Below, piece after piece: positions 16,656-25,984 of a stretch of 64,000 bases of DNA (the first letter of the stretch is position 1; each line of letters starts with the position of its first letter). Under the pieces are notes generated by a model. The model searched no databases, was not told the origin of the DNA, and was given only the letters and a program-made list of their open reading frames with translations. This DNA is from JACNIZ01 sp964344765 (lineage in GTDB: Bacteria > Planctomycetota > UBA1135). The stretch lies in assembly GCA_964344765.1 (NCBI GenBank), contig CAYFOM010000011.1, positions 47,561 through 111,560 on the forward strand, read 5' to 3'. A program made the translations under genes and the position numbers.

Positions 16656-17547
16656 CCGGTTCGGGCCAAAGCACCAGCTCGGGCTTTAGCTCGACCCCGC
16701 TTTGGTCCTTCACTAGCTGTTGAATGTGAGCCATCGCCTGCCGAACATCGGCGGCGGTGGCTCCTCCCGTATTGACCAAAAAGTTTGCGTGCAACGGCGA
16801 CACTTGAATGCCACCACATTGCCAACCTTTGAGTCCGACGGCATCAATTAAGCGTCCGGCACTATCACCATCGGGATTGCGAAACGCGCAACCTGCGGTC
16901 GACAAAGTCACCGGCTGACTAGCGTTCTTCTTTTTCAAATACGCCTCTTGCTCGGCCTTCACTTCGGCCACCGGCTTTTCTTCCAGCTCCAGCAACACTT
17001 CCAGAACCACGCCTTGGCCAAGATTGCCGTTGCGGTATTGCGGCTGCACTTCATTGGCAGTCTTGGCAACCAACTCACCGCCGGGTTGCCACAGCGTGAC
17101 TTCGCGAACTTGCTGCCAAATCCCCCAGTCGGACGACCCAGCGTTCATCGCCAACGCGCCGCCGACGTGCCCGGGAACGCCGATCAGTTTTTCCACCCCG
17201 CTCAATCCAAGTTCGGTCGCCGCCCGCACCAACTGCGGAAGAGTGACACCCGGCCACAAACGCAAACAGTTGTCTTCGCGGAAGAGGCGCCGCATATTGC
17301 CGGTTTGAATGACCGCCCCAGGTACACCACCATCGGGTGCCAAAACATTGGCACCGGCGCCAAGCATGCGCCACGGCACATCGTCTTGCTCCAGACGCGT
17401 CAGCAAATCGCCGAGGTGCTCAGGCTTCTGCGGCTGAAAGAAAAATTCGGCGGCACCACCAATGCGCAGCGTGGTCCACTCGCTTAGTGGGACCTGCTGG
17501 CGCATCGGGCACAGCTCAGCATAGGCGTCGGGCGAAACGGTCGACAT
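16642..17547 (-). CDS. murB: UDP-N-acetylmuramate dehydrogenase
   Basis: MurB reduces UDP-GlcNAc-enolpyruvate to UDP-MurNAc with FAD and NADPH. I chose the ATG at 17547 (301 residues) because it has a GGAG site 6 nt upstream; the longer open frame to 17619 would overlap murC by 104 bases. The FAD-binding elements are clear: TTLRIGG near residue 25, GAGAN at about 63-67 and a GVPGHVGGALAMNAG segment at about 123-137. The proton-donor position has Cys in GCAFRNP (about residue 220) where many enzymes have Ser. A C-terminal substrate Glu is in KPELVLW. It is the last gene of the cell-wall cluster. Confidence 0.93.
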   Translation of the reverse strand: MSTVSPDAYAELCPMRQQVPLSEWTTLRIGGAAEFFFQPQKPEHLGDLLTRLEQDDVPWRMLGAGANVLAPDGGVPGAVIQTGNMRRLFREDNCLRLWPGVTLPQLVRAATELGLSGVEKLIGVPGHVGGALAMNAGSSDWGIWQQVREVTLWQPGGELVAKTANEVQPQYRNGNLGQGVVLEVLLELEEKPVAEVKAEQEAYLKKKNASQPVTLSTAGCAFRNPDGDSAGRLIDAVGLKGWQCGGIQVSPLHANFLVNTGGATAADVRQAMAHIQQLVKDQSGVELKPELVLWPEPVSAR

Positions 17548-18889
17548 TTCCGGCTCCAAGGAAGAGGATGACATCTTCGGACTGCACATTTTCCCCGAGG
17601 AGACGTCGGCCGCGATCAAAATCGGCGACTAGTTTGAGTAAGCGATCGGGGTTGCGCTCGACCAATTCAGGTACCAACTCCTCGACCGAAGCCTTCAATT
17701 GCTGCGGGTCGCGGGCGCGATAGATTTCGAGCAAATACAGCGCGTCGGCGTCGTCGAGGGCTGGCGCAAACTGATCGCGGTAGGCGTGGAAACGCTGCGC
17801 TTGATGGGGCTGGAAGACCACGTGCAACCGACGGTCCGGCCAGCATTCTTTGGCGGCTTGCAGCGTGGCTTGCACCTCGACCGGATGGTGGGCGTAATCA
17901 CTGATCACCAAAGCCCCCTGCCATTGGCCGATTTGCTCCAATCGCCGCGCCGCGCCGCGGAACTCGGCCAACGAACTCTGAATCGTCATTTCATCGAGCT
18001 CGAAGTGTCGCAGCACGCCGGCAACCAATGCCGCATTGCGCCGACTGTGGTCACCCGGCAAACCGACGTATTCCTGCGGTCCAAGCTCAACGCTGCGCAA
18101 CCAGTTACCTGGTCCGGCGGCCGACAGATCCGGCGCTTCCGGCCCGGCGAATACCTTGCCCATGGGCGGCACATGGCCAAGAAAATGGCGGAAAGCTTCT
18201 TTGACCTCCGGCAAACCGCCCGGATACGTGTCTGGGTGCTCGGCGTCGACGTTAATCAACGCGACCATCTGCGGGTGTAAATGATGGAAGGAACGCGCGT
18301 ATTCACAGCTTTCCAAAACCAGCGGGAGGTCGGCATTGCCCCAATCGGCCGAGCCGTTCAGCTGCGGCACGTCGGCGCCGATTAGGTATCCCACCGGCAC
18401 TCCGGCACGCCGCAGCGCCCATGCCAACCATGCAGTGATGGTTGTTTTGCCGTGAGAGCCCGCAACCGCCAACACCGGACGCAGTTTTGAAATCTCGCCG
18501 AGCATTTCGGAGTAAAGCAACGATCGCGAGCCATTCGCTTTGGCCTGTTGAATCGTTACGTCTTTGCCATCAATTGCGGCCGACCGAATGCACAGTGACA
18601 CCTTCGGCGGGACTTGCTCCTCGGTCAACGGCTGGAGCCCGGCAGCAACCAACGGATCGTCGGCGGCGAAGGGTTGGCGATCGGCGCCCCATACATCCCA
18701 CCCGGCTTGAAGCAGCAAAGTGGCAAGACCGCGCATGCCGCAACCGCCGGCACCGGCCAAATATGCGGTGGTGCCAAATTCGCCGGCCAACTCTTGCAAC
18801 GCGCCTCCGGCACTGGGTGCGGCCGCAGCGGTTCCCGTGGAGGAAGGTTCGGGTTGGACCGAATCGGGTCGTGCTTGGGGCATAGTCAC
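17516..18889 (-). CDS. murC: UDP-N-acetylmuramate--L-alanine ligase
   Basis: This 457-residue Mur ligase adds L-Ala to UDP-MurNAc with ATP. A Gly-Ala-Gly-Gly-Cys-Gly-Met-Arg-Gly nucleotide-binding motif (about 46-54) follows an Ala/Pro-rich 35-residue N-terminal extension. The ATP P-loop is GSHGKTT (144-150), and an AHHP motif in the C-terminal domain is typical of MurC and Mpl. The position between murG and murB supports MurC over Mpl. It begins 3 bases after murG and overlaps the murB start by 32 bases, which suggests coupled translation. Confidence 0.92.
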   Translation of the reverse strand: MTMPQARPDSVQPEPSSTGTAAAAPSAGGALQELAGEFGTTAYLAGAGGCGMRGLATLLLQAGWDVWGADRQPFAADDPLVAAGLQPLTEEQVPPKVSLCIRSAAIDGKDVTIQQAKANGSRSLLYSEMLGEISKLRPVLAVAGSHGKTTITAWLAWALRRAGVPVGYLIGADVPQLNGSADWGNADLPLVLESCEYARSFHHLHPQMVALINVDAEHPDTYPGGLPEVKEAFRHFLGHVPPMGKVFAGPEAPDLSAAGPGNWLRSVELGPQEYVGLPGDHSRRNAALVAGVLRHFELDEMTIQSSLAEFRGAARRLEQIGQWQGALVISDYAHHPVEVQATLQAAKECWPDRRLHVVFQPHQAQRFHAYRDQFAPALDDADALYLLEIYRARDPQQLKASVEELVPELVERNPDRLLKLVADFDRGRRLLGENVQSEDVILFLGAGNVDRFARRLC

Positions 18890-18892
18890 AGC

Positions 18893-19930
18893 CTACGGTT
18901 TTCCGGCCGCGATTTCTTCCATCAAATCCGCTGCCATGCCGACGCCATCCGGCGGGCAGATTTGGCGTAGGTAGCTTGCCATGCGGCGGCGTGCAAGTGG
19001 ATCCGCCACCAAAGCGACGATCCGCTGCTCGGCGGCGCTGTCCAGCGTGTTTTCAATCACCACGCCAGGCTCCAATGCCTGGGCGTTGCGCTCCTGTTGG
19101 CGGTCTTTGTGATACGGATACGGCACAACCACGGCCGGCAGCTGGTTCAACCACAATTCGGCCATCGTCGCCGCCCCACCGCGGCAGAACACAAAATCGG
19201 CGGCCGAATAAGCCGCACCCATGTCGCGGCAATGCTCCAACAAACGATGGGTTAATCCGGCGTCCTTGCACGGGCGTTGCAAGTCATCCAATTTGCCCGG
19301 ACCGCAAACGGCAAGCAGCTGAATGCCTTCTACCGCCAACCCCGGGGCCATGCGTGCGATGGATAAGTTCAGATCACGCGCCCCCTGGCTGCCGCCCAAA
19401 ACCAACAGCGTGGTGCGGTCGGGCGCTAGGCCGAATTGTGCACAAGCGAGATCGCGTTTTTGTGGTTGCAGATCCCGTCGGCCGATGGGACCCACACAGC
19501 GACCGCGGCGCAACATGGAAACGGTTTGCGGAAATAGGGTGAAAGTCTTGCGAGCAAACCGATCGAGCAATTTGACGCTTTTGCCAACCACAACATTGCT
19601 TTCAATGGTCACCATCGGCACCTTGCCGCCAATGGCAAGCGCAGCGGTCGAACCCGCCCCACCTAAAGCCATGACCAAATCCGGCACGAACTTACGCGCC
19701 TCGCGACGAGCGCGAACCATGGCCCGCATCAGCGCCGCCGGCCGTGGCAATCGACTGTCGTCGATACCAAGCGAATGTGGATCGTCTTCGTCGCGCAAAT
19801 AGTTGGCTTCCACCGAGCGCCCGTTGCACAAAAAGCGCGTGACGTGGCCGCGGTTGCGCAACTCTTCGGCCAACCCGATTCCCGGCGTCAGGTGGCCTCC
19901 GGTGCCGCCGCCGACGAAAAGAAAACGCAT
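18893..19930 (-). CDS. murG: Lipid II synthase, UDP-GlcNAc transferase
   Basis: This 345-residue GT28-type glycosyltransferase has the first Gly-rich loop GGGTGGHLTPG at residues 7-17. The donor-binding region includes a GGSQGARDLN segment at about 178-187, and a Cys-Arg-Gly-Gly-Ala-Ala-Thr-Met-Ala-Glu motif lies near 250. It would transfer GlcNAc from UDP-GlcNAc to lipid I at the inner face of the membrane. It sits between the LysM protein and murC. The length is close to that of E. coli MurG. Confidence 0.95.
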   Translation of the reverse strand: MRFLFVGGGTGGHLTPGIGLAEELRNRGHVTRFLCNGRSVEANYLRDEDDPHSLGIDDSRLPRPAALMRAMVRARREARKFVPDLVMALGGAGSTAALAIGGKVPMVTIESNVVVGKSVKLLDRFARKTFTLFPQTVSMLRRGRCVGPIGRRDLQPQKRDLACAQFGLAPDRTTLLVLGGSQGARDLNLSIARMAPGLAVEGIQLLAVCGPGKLDDLQRPCKDAGLTHRLLEHCRDMGAAYSAADFVFCRGGAATMAELWLNQLPAVVVPYPYHKDRQQERNAQALEPGVVIENTLDSAAEQRIVALVADPLARRRMASYLRQICPPDGVGMAADLMEEIAAGKP

Positions 19931-19942
19931 CGCTGGGCTTCC

Positions 19943-20812
19943 TTAGTTCACTTGCGGAGGGATGCGGATTTTTTGACCGGCCGCCAAGTCCTTTGGATCG
20001 TTGATCCCGTTGTACTTGAGAATCTTCTTCCAATGTTTCGGCGAACCGTAAAAGCGCAGCGATATGTGGCTGGCGGTTTCGTTTTTGCCGACGGTATAAA
20101 CCGAACCCGGCTTGTCCACAGCGCCGCTCGAAGCAACCGAACCACCAGCTTCGACGGCATCGCCACCGCTGTGATCGCTCGCACTACTTGCTTGGCCTCC
20201 GACTCCATCGCCCGGCAGTTGCAAGCGTTGGCCCAAGCGCACGTGATACGGTTTGGGAATGCCGTTGAGGCTGGCGATTTCGCGCCAACGGTTGCCGTCG
20301 CCCAATTCACGCTTGGCAATGCGGGTCAGGTTGTCGTTTTCCCGAACGCGAATGAAGCGGCCCGGTTTGCGCGGTGGCAAATCGTCGTCGAGCGGAACCA
20401 ACGCAGCTGCTTGCCCGCCGGCCGCTACGTCGCCGACGTCTGACGAAGCAATGGGATCGGCTTTGCTTGTGCCACCACTGCTATTCCCAGAGCTTGCATT
20501 CTGCGTCCCTCCGCCGCGCTCGCCGCCGCGATGATCGGCTGCAACCGATTCACTGGCATCGATGTTGCGAGGCTGCACTCCGAGCATCGGGTTGCGTACC
20601 GGCGGACGCACGAAGTCGGCCGGACCGACGAAAAACTGGCGCTGTTCGGGCGGTAAAAACTTCACCCCTTCCAACGTAGCCGGCTCTTGCGCGGCCAAGC
20701 GCGGCGGCACGGTGGCGTCGCTGCCCGGTAATGAGCCGACGTAATGGGCGCCTAGCGCGGTCAGAAGCAATACGGCGAGGGCGATTAGCCCGCTGCGCTG
20801 GACTCGGTCCAT
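19943..20812 (-). CDS. Bitopic membrane protein with two LysM domains
   Basis: This 289-residue protein has a short cytoplasmic N-terminus and one membrane segment (about 8-27), then a long Gly/Ser/Ala-rich linker. Two LysM domains lie at about 153-200 and 238-286, each ending in a LGQRLQLP or AGQKIRIPP strand. LysM binds glycan of peptidoglycan, so the protein probably links the membrane to the wall. It overlaps the end of ftsW by 28 bases and precedes murG, a position with no LysM gene in textbook dcw clusters. A role as a septal wall-binding factor is an inference. Confidence 0.85.
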   Translation of the reverse strand: MDRVQRSGLIALAVLLLTALGAHYVGSLPGSDATVPPRLAAQEPATLEGVKFLPPEQRQFFVGPADFVRPPVRNPMLGVQPRNIDASESVAADHRGGERGGGTQNASSGNSSGGTSKADPIASSDVGDVAAGGQAAALVPLDDDLPPRKPGRFIRVRENDNLTRIAKRELGDGNRWREIASLNGIPKPYHVRLGQRLQLPGDGVGGQASSASDHSGGDAVEAGGSVASSGAVDKPGSVYTVGKNETASHISLRFYGSPKHWKKILKYNGINDPKDLAAGQKIRIPPQVN

Positions 20813-21924
20813 GGGATGAATTCCTCCACGGGAACTTTGGATCTACGTTTATCGAGGCAAGCCCGCACCGCCAAGCCTAGCAGGGCGGATAGGGCGAGTA
20901 CTGAGGTGCCGCCGCGGCTGACGAAGGGCAGCGGCAGACCTTTGGGCGGCATGATGCCGGTGACGACAGCCATGTTCAATGCTGCCTGAATGGAAATCAT
21001 CACTGTTGCTGCGGCGGTGAGAATGGCGCCGTAGCGACGTTCGGCGCGGCGGGCGGCGATGACTCCAAAAACGGTGAAGGCGGCGAACAAAATCCACAGT
21101 GCGCCGGTACCGAACAAGCCCCATTCTTCGGCAATCAGGGCAAAAATGAAGTCGGTGTTCCCCTCAGGAACCCATCCGAATTTCAATTCGCCTTGGCCGG
21201 GGCCGCGGCCGGTCAAACCGCCGGTAGCAAAGGCTTCCAGCGAACGCGAAACTTGAAAATCGGGTTCGGCATTCCAGAAGTTGACCAAGCGCGACGAAAC
21301 ATGATCGAACATGTACGCGGCGGCGACCAGCAAGCCGGCAACGGCAGGGATGAACACGCGCAAAAAGCGCAGGCTAACGCCGGCAAAAAACAGTGTGATG
21401 CCGGTGACCATAATGAGGATGATGACCGAGCCAAGGTCGGGCTGCAGCAATACCGGCAACACCAACACGCCAAAGCCGAGCATCAATTTGGTCAACGCCA
21501 TCGGCTGCAATAGACGCAACGGGTCGCGAGCTGCCCACGAGGCCAGGATGACGGGCCATAAGCATTGCAACAGAACGGATGGCTGCATCGTCATCGGCCC
21601 TATTTGAACCCAACGTTCTGCGTTGTGGCTGCTGTGGCCGAAGTTGGTGAACAGCATCGCCACCAACACCAAAAAAACCAGAAATAACATGCCGGGTGCT
21701 GCGTCGCGCATGCGCTCACTAGGCATCGCATACGAAACCAAAAACGCCAGCAATGCCACGATGAGGTGGCCGGCGTGCAGCGATAACGAAGCCCAGCCGT
21801 CACCTGGCTTGGCAGCGGAAACGCCGGCGACCACGCCGATCGCAGCCAACGCCACCACGCACGCCATCATTCCGGCTAAAGCCGGTGCGGCGCTGGGGCG
21901 AGTTGGCTTAGGCGTATCAAACAT
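20785..21924 (-). CDS. ftsW: FtsW/RodA/SpoVE family lipid II polymerase
   Basis: This 379-residue SEDS protein has about ten membrane segments. The conserved SEDS elements are present: an Asp-Leu-Gly-Ser segment (QPDLGSVIILIMVTGI), a large extracellular loop, and the C-terminal LPLPFVSRGGTS motif. SEDS proteins polymerise lipid II together with a class B PBP. The cognate PBP is encoded by ftsI in the same operon. ftsW was preferred over rodA on position, between mraY and murG. Confidence 0.9.
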   Translation of the reverse strand: MFDTPKPTRPSAAPALAGMMACVVALAAIGVVAGVSAAKPGDGWASLSLHAGHLIVALLAFLVSYAMPSERMRDAAPGMLFLVFLVLVAMLFTNFGHSSHNAERWVQIGPMTMQPSVLLQCLWPVILASWAARDPLRLLQPMALTKLMLGFGVLVLPVLLQPDLGSVIILIMVTGITLFFAGVSLRFLRVFIPAVAGLLVAAAYMFDHVSSRLVNFWNAEPDFQVSRSLEAFATGGLTGRGPGQGELKFGWVPEGNTDFIFALIAEEWGLFGTGALWILFAAFTVFGVIAARRAERRYGAILTAAATVMISIQAALNMAVVTGIMPPKGLPLPFVSRGGTSVLALSALLGLAVRACLDKRRSKVPVEEFIPWTESSAAG

Positions 21925-21927
21925 GGT

Positions 21928-23076
21928 CTAACGCAATTTCATGGACAGCAATCCGAGCATGGCACCGATGGCACCGACTAGCCAAAAGCGCACCACCAGT
22001 TGCTGTTCCGGCACGGTGCGTTGAAAGTAATGGTGAATGGGCGCGACCGGCAAAATTCGGCGGCCGGTTCCGGTCAGAATGCGAGTAATTTTGAAACCGG
22101 CGATTTGAACAAAGCTGCTCAATACTTCGATCATGAAGACCAACGCGAGTAGCGGCAGCAACAACTCTTGCTTGGAAACGATGGCAAAGTAACCGAGTAA
22201 AGCGCCCATCGGCAGCGAACCACTGTCGCCCATAAAGATACGCGCCGGGTGAGCGTTGAACCATAAGAAGCCAGTGCTTGCGCCAAGCGCGGCACCGGCC
22301 ATGACGCCGACCTCACCGGCACCGGGGATGTGCGGCAAGTGCCAGTATTCGGCAAGTGTCGGCGTGTCGACGGCAATCAAGGCAAACGCAAGCACCGCAT
22401 AAGCCGGCAACGCCGAGCCGGCGGCAAGTCCGTCTAAACCGTCGGTTACGTTGACGGCGTGGCTACATGCCAACACAATGAAGGATTCAAAGGCGACAAA
22501 AAGCACAAAGCCATACAAGCCCAAGGTGGACCAATTAGCGAAGAACTCCTTGAACACCGGCATGTAGATGGTGCCAATCTGCGGCCGCCCCGTTTGCTCG
22601 CCCATCATCCACAAAACCGCAGTGGTGTAAATCGCCAACAGCAAACTGGGAATTAATTTGGCCATGCGCGATAAGCCATCGCGTCCGCCTTCGCGCTTCC
22701 ATTTGATGTGATCATCCAAGAAGCCAATCACCCCCATTCCGACCAGCAGAATGGCACCGGAGACCACCATTAACTCGGTTGGGTCGGCCCACACAAGGGT
22801 GGAGAACATGACCGCAGCAACCCAAAACACCCCGCCCATCGTCGGAGTGTGATCTTTGTTGGCAGCGGCGTACATCTTCGATACTTCGGCGCTATCGGAT
22901 CGCGCCGAATCCTCGGCCACTCCGGCTTGACGCAATCGCCGAATCATCGGTTTGCCCAACTTGAGCGCCATCGCAAAAGAAAGCGCCGCGGCGAGGATGG
23001 TTCGCACCGATGCGTATTGCAAAGCGTGCAATGGTTGCCAAATGTCTTGCAACCAATCAAACAAATAGGTAATCAC
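21928..23076 (-). CDS. mraY: Phospho-N-acetylmuramoyl-pentapeptide transferase
   Basis: This 382-residue polytopic enzyme makes lipid I from UDP-MurNAc-pentapeptide and undecaprenyl phosphate. Characteristic segments are GFLDDHIKWKREG (catalytic Asp pair), NVTDGLDGLAAG and FMGDSGSLPMGALLG. The start codon is GTG in a GTGA overlap with the murF stop. It ends 3 bases before ftsW. In most dcw clusters murD would follow here, but no murD is present. Confidence 0.95.
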   Translation of the reverse strand: MITYLFDWLQDIWQPLHALQYASVRTILAAALSFAMALKLGKPMIRRLRQAGVAEDSARSDSAEVSKMYAAANKDHTPTMGGVFWVAAVMFSTLVWADPTELMVVSGAILLVGMGVIGFLDDHIKWKREGGRDGLSRMAKLIPSLLLAIYTTAVLWMMGEQTGRPQIGTIYMPVFKEFFANWSTLGLYGFVLFVAFESFIVLACSHAVNVTDGLDGLAAGSALPAYAVLAFALIAVDTPTLAEYWHLPHIPGAGEVGVMAGAALGASTGFLWFNAHPARIFMGDSGSLPMGALLGYFAIVSKQELLLPLLALVFMIEVLSSFVQIAGFKITRILTGTGRRILPVAPIHHYFQRTVPEQQLVVRFWLVGAIGAMLGLLSMKLR

Positions 23077-24479
23077 GCGGCGCCCTCCGGTTGGCCGTTG
23101 GGCACTTCGTTCGCTTGCACGGATTCGACCAAGCTTTCGGCGCGTTGCTTCAGGCTGGGCAGCATGGTTTCCAAACTTTCGGCGCGCGATGCTTTCAGCA
23201 GAATCAAGTCATCCGCTTGCATTTCCTTTTGCAGCACCGCGGCAGCGGCTGTGGCATCGGCAACGGCGGTGCTGCGCAAGCCGGCTTGCTGTGCGCTATC
23301 GGCAATCCATGCGCCTCCACTGCCGACGCCAATCAACCAATCCAAACGACCGGTCGCAGCTTGTTCACCAACCACACGATGGAAGTGTTCGGCGGCAGCG
23401 CCCATTTCATGCATCGTGCCGAGCACGGCAATGCGACGGCCGTCACCCTTCATTCGCGCGAGCACTTGCAGGGCTGCGGTCACGGCCGCCGGGCTGGCGT
23501 TGTAAGCGTCGTCCAAAACTTGAACGCCGGCGAAGCTATGACGAGACAGGCGTCCGCTCGGGCGCGGCAGCGATTGCAAGCGCTTCTTCACCTCGGCAGC
23601 TGTCACGCCCAATGTCATAGCAGCTTGGCAAGCGATGGCAATTTGAGTCGCTTCGTGATCGGCCTCCAGTGGCAACTGAACCTCGCCTACACCTGCTAAT
23701 TGCAGGCTGTAGTCTCCCGGATAGCTGCGCAGCATTTTTTCAACTTCTACGCACTCGGCTCGAGCTCGCCATGAGCTTTGCCGATCTTGCGCGAGTTGGG
23801 CAACTGCTGCCGGCATCCAAACAGCCCCTCGCGGCCGCGTCGCCGCCGCCAGTAAAAGCTTTTCTTCGATGATGGTTTGCAAATCACCCATGCCTTCTAA
23901 GTGCACCGGAGTCAGCGCGGTAATCCATGACCAATGCGGCTGCGCGATTTGCAGCAAGCGATCCATTTCGCCCGGCGCGTTAATGCCGTACTCCAAAACC
24001 AACAACCGCGTTTGCAAACCGGCTCCAAGGATGGCAAGCGGCAGTCCGCATTCCGAGTTGTACGACGCCGGCGCCGCGTGAACGCGTTGCCCTTGCCCGC
24101 CTAATAAATGAGCGAGCAAGTCCTTCGCCGTCGTTTTGCCGACGGTACCGGTAATGCCAATTACGGTCGCAGTCAACCGCCCCAAATGAAAGCGCGCCAA
24201 AGCGCCCAATGCCGTCAACGTATCGTTAACGATGATGCATGGCAGCTCGGCCGGTCGATCGCCGCGATCGGGCATGACCAGAGCACCAACAGCACCGGCA
24301 TCGTGCACCTGTTGAAGGTATTGATGTCCATCGGTGCGCGCTCCATCTAAGGCAACAAACAAGTCGCCCGCTTGCACTTGGCGACTATCGGTCACCACTC
24401 GCTTAACTTCGCCGGCGCCGGCGCCGATCAAGTGGCCACCAATGGCGTGAGCAACTCCGGCAAGATCTAACTGCAGCAC
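23073..24479 (-). CDS. murF: UDP-MurNAc-tripeptide--D-Ala-D-Ala ligase
   Basis: This 468-residue Mur ligase has the ATP loop GTVGKTTAKDLL near residue 110, a PASYNSECGLPLAILG segment recognising the substrate, a LEYGINAPGEMD motif, and a DDAYNASP motif in the C-terminal domain, all typical of MurF. It adds D-Ala-D-Ala to the UDP-MurNAc-tripeptide. The start is GTG and overlaps the murE end by 13 bases. Confidence 0.94.
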   Translation of the reverse strand: MLQLDLAGVAHAIGGHLIGAGAGEVKRVVTDSRQVQAGDLFVALDGARTDGHQYLQQVHDAGAVGALVMPDRGDRPAELPCIIVNDTLTALGALARFHLGRLTATVIGITGTVGKTTAKDLLAHLLGGQGQRVHAAPASYNSECGLPLAILGAGLQTRLLVLEYGINAPGEMDRLLQIAQPHWSWITALTPVHLEGMGDLQTIIEEKLLLAAATRPRGAVWMPAAVAQLAQDRQSSWRARAECVEVEKMLRSYPGDYSLQLAGVGEVQLPLEADHEATQIAIACQAAMTLGVTAAEVKKRLQSLPRPSGRLSRHSFAGVQVLDDAYNASPAAVTAALQVLARMKGDGRRIAVLGTMHEMGAAAEHFHRVVGEQAATGRLDWLIGVGSGGAWIADSAQQAGLRSTAVADATAAAAVLQKEMQADDLILLKASRAESLETMLPSLKQRAESLVESVQANEVPNGQPEGAA

Positions 24480-25984
24480 TTCACTGCCTCCTCAAGCTCA
24501 ATCCGATCGTCAAAGGGATGGCGCACGCCGTGGATCTCCTGATACGGCTCGTGCCCCTTGCCGGCGACTAGCAAGACGTCACCGGGTTCAAGTTGTGCAA
24601 CTGCTTGTTGAATAGCCAAACGGCGATCCACTTGGCGGTGAATGCGAAGGGCTCCTGCGTCCATAGCGCCTTCTACAACCGCATCCAGAATGGCGTCGGG
24701 ATCTTCGCTGCGCGGGTTGTCGGAGGTGAGCATGCACCAGTCGGCGCCCTCGGCTGCCGCCCGCCCCATCGGCCCACGCTTGACTGGATCACGATCACCG
24801 CCGGCACCACAGACTATGCCGATGCGCTGCTCCGGATAACTCTTGCGTAGCGCATGCAAAACGCGCTGCAAAGCTTCGGGCGTGTGGGCGTAGTCGACAA
24901 ATAAATGCCACGGGGAATGCGGCGCAACGCGCTGCAGACGTCCCGGGGCGGCGTTGGCGGCACAGAGGCCATGCAGACTTTGCTCGATGGTTAGGCCGGA
25001 TAAACGCAAGAGTCCAAATGCCAACAACATGTTCTCAGCGTTATGCCTGCCGATGAGTGAGCTGTGCAAAATGCCGCTGCCGAATACGCCTTGGATTTGC
25101 AGTTCCATGCCGTTGGCGGTGGCTTGGTAGCCGGCGGTGAGGTCGGCATCGGAGGTTAGGTCAACCGCCCACGAAAGCATTTTGGATTTTGCGCCTTTTA
25201 CTGCATTCCAAATGCGCGAGTCGTCGGCAGGCAGTAACGCAGTGGCGTCCGGGTGCTCAAACAACAGTGCAGCTTTGGCGGCGGCGTAGCTTTCCAAATC
25301 GCCGTGGTAATCGAGGTGATCGTGACTGAGATTGGTCCACCCGATCGCGTCGACGCGCGCCCCTGCCAAACGCTGTTGATGAATGCCATGCGACGACGCT
25401 TCCAACGCCACCGCCTCGGCACCGCGAGCGCGAATGCTGCGCATCCAATCGTGCAATTGATCCGCCGATGGCGTGGTATTCAGCGAATCCGCCTCTTGCT
25501 GCTCAAACCGAAAACCCAAAGTACCGACGCGACCGGCAGCAACGTGGTTGTGATTCCATGCCTGCTCGAGCAGGTGCACGATGGTGCTTTTGCCATTGGT
25601 GCCGGTCACGGCGCTGAGGTGCATTGTGTTGCTGGGATGTCCGGCGAGCACGGCTGCGGCGCGACCGGCTACGGCGGCAACAATTGCATTGCGGTCAAGC
25701 CCGGGCCGCAGCAGCAGGTCGCGGGGAACTTCCAAACGCGGAAGACCGACATCAGCTTGGACGTCCTCTTCGGCGACCAGCCAAGCCACGGCGCCAGCCG
25801 CAATGGCCGCAGGAAGGAACTCCGCTCCATGACTCAGACTGCCCGACAACGCGCAATACAAATCACCCGGACGCACGCGACGCGAATCAAAGCATGCGCG
25901 CCCGACCTCCACGTCGTCGCCGGCATCATGGGCCAGGCGAACTTGTGGGGCCAAGTGTTGCGCCAGGGAGGAAAGTAGCATCAA
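24467..25984 (-). CDS. murE: UDP-MurNAc-dipeptide--meso-diaminopimelate ligase
   Basis: This 505-residue Mur ligase has the P-loop TGTNGKST at about 129-136, a TTPSA substrate segment and a DYAHTPEAL motif. The DNPRSEDP segment contains the Asp-Asn-Pro-Arg signature that binds meso-diaminopimelate rather than lysine, so the peptidoglycan is predicted to be meso-DAP type. It overlaps ftsI by 4 bases (ATGA). Confidence 0.95.
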   Translation of the reverse strand: MMLLSSLAQHLAPQVRLAHDAGDDVEVGRACFDSRRVRPGDLYCALSGSLSHGAEFLPAAIAAGAVAWLVAEEDVQADVGLPRLEVPRDLLLRPGLDRNAIVAAVAGRAAAVLAGHPSNTMHLSAVTGTNGKSTIVHLLEQAWNHNHVAAGRVGTLGFRFEQQEADSLNTTPSADQLHDWMRSIRARGAEAVALEASSHGIHQQRLAGARVDAIGWTNLSHDHLDYHGDLESYAAAKAALLFEHPDATALLPADDSRIWNAVKGAKSKMLSWAVDLTSDADLTAGYQATANGMELQIQGVFGSGILHSSLIGRHNAENMLLAFGLLRLSGLTIEQSLHGLCAANAAPGRLQRVAPHSPWHLFVDYAHTPEALQRVLHALRKSYPEQRIGIVCGAGGDRDPVKRGPMGRAAAEGADWCMLTSDNPRSEDPDAILDAVVEGAMDAGALRIHRQVDRRLAIQQAVAQLEPGDVLLVAGKGHEPYQEIHGVRHPFDDRIELEEAVKCCS

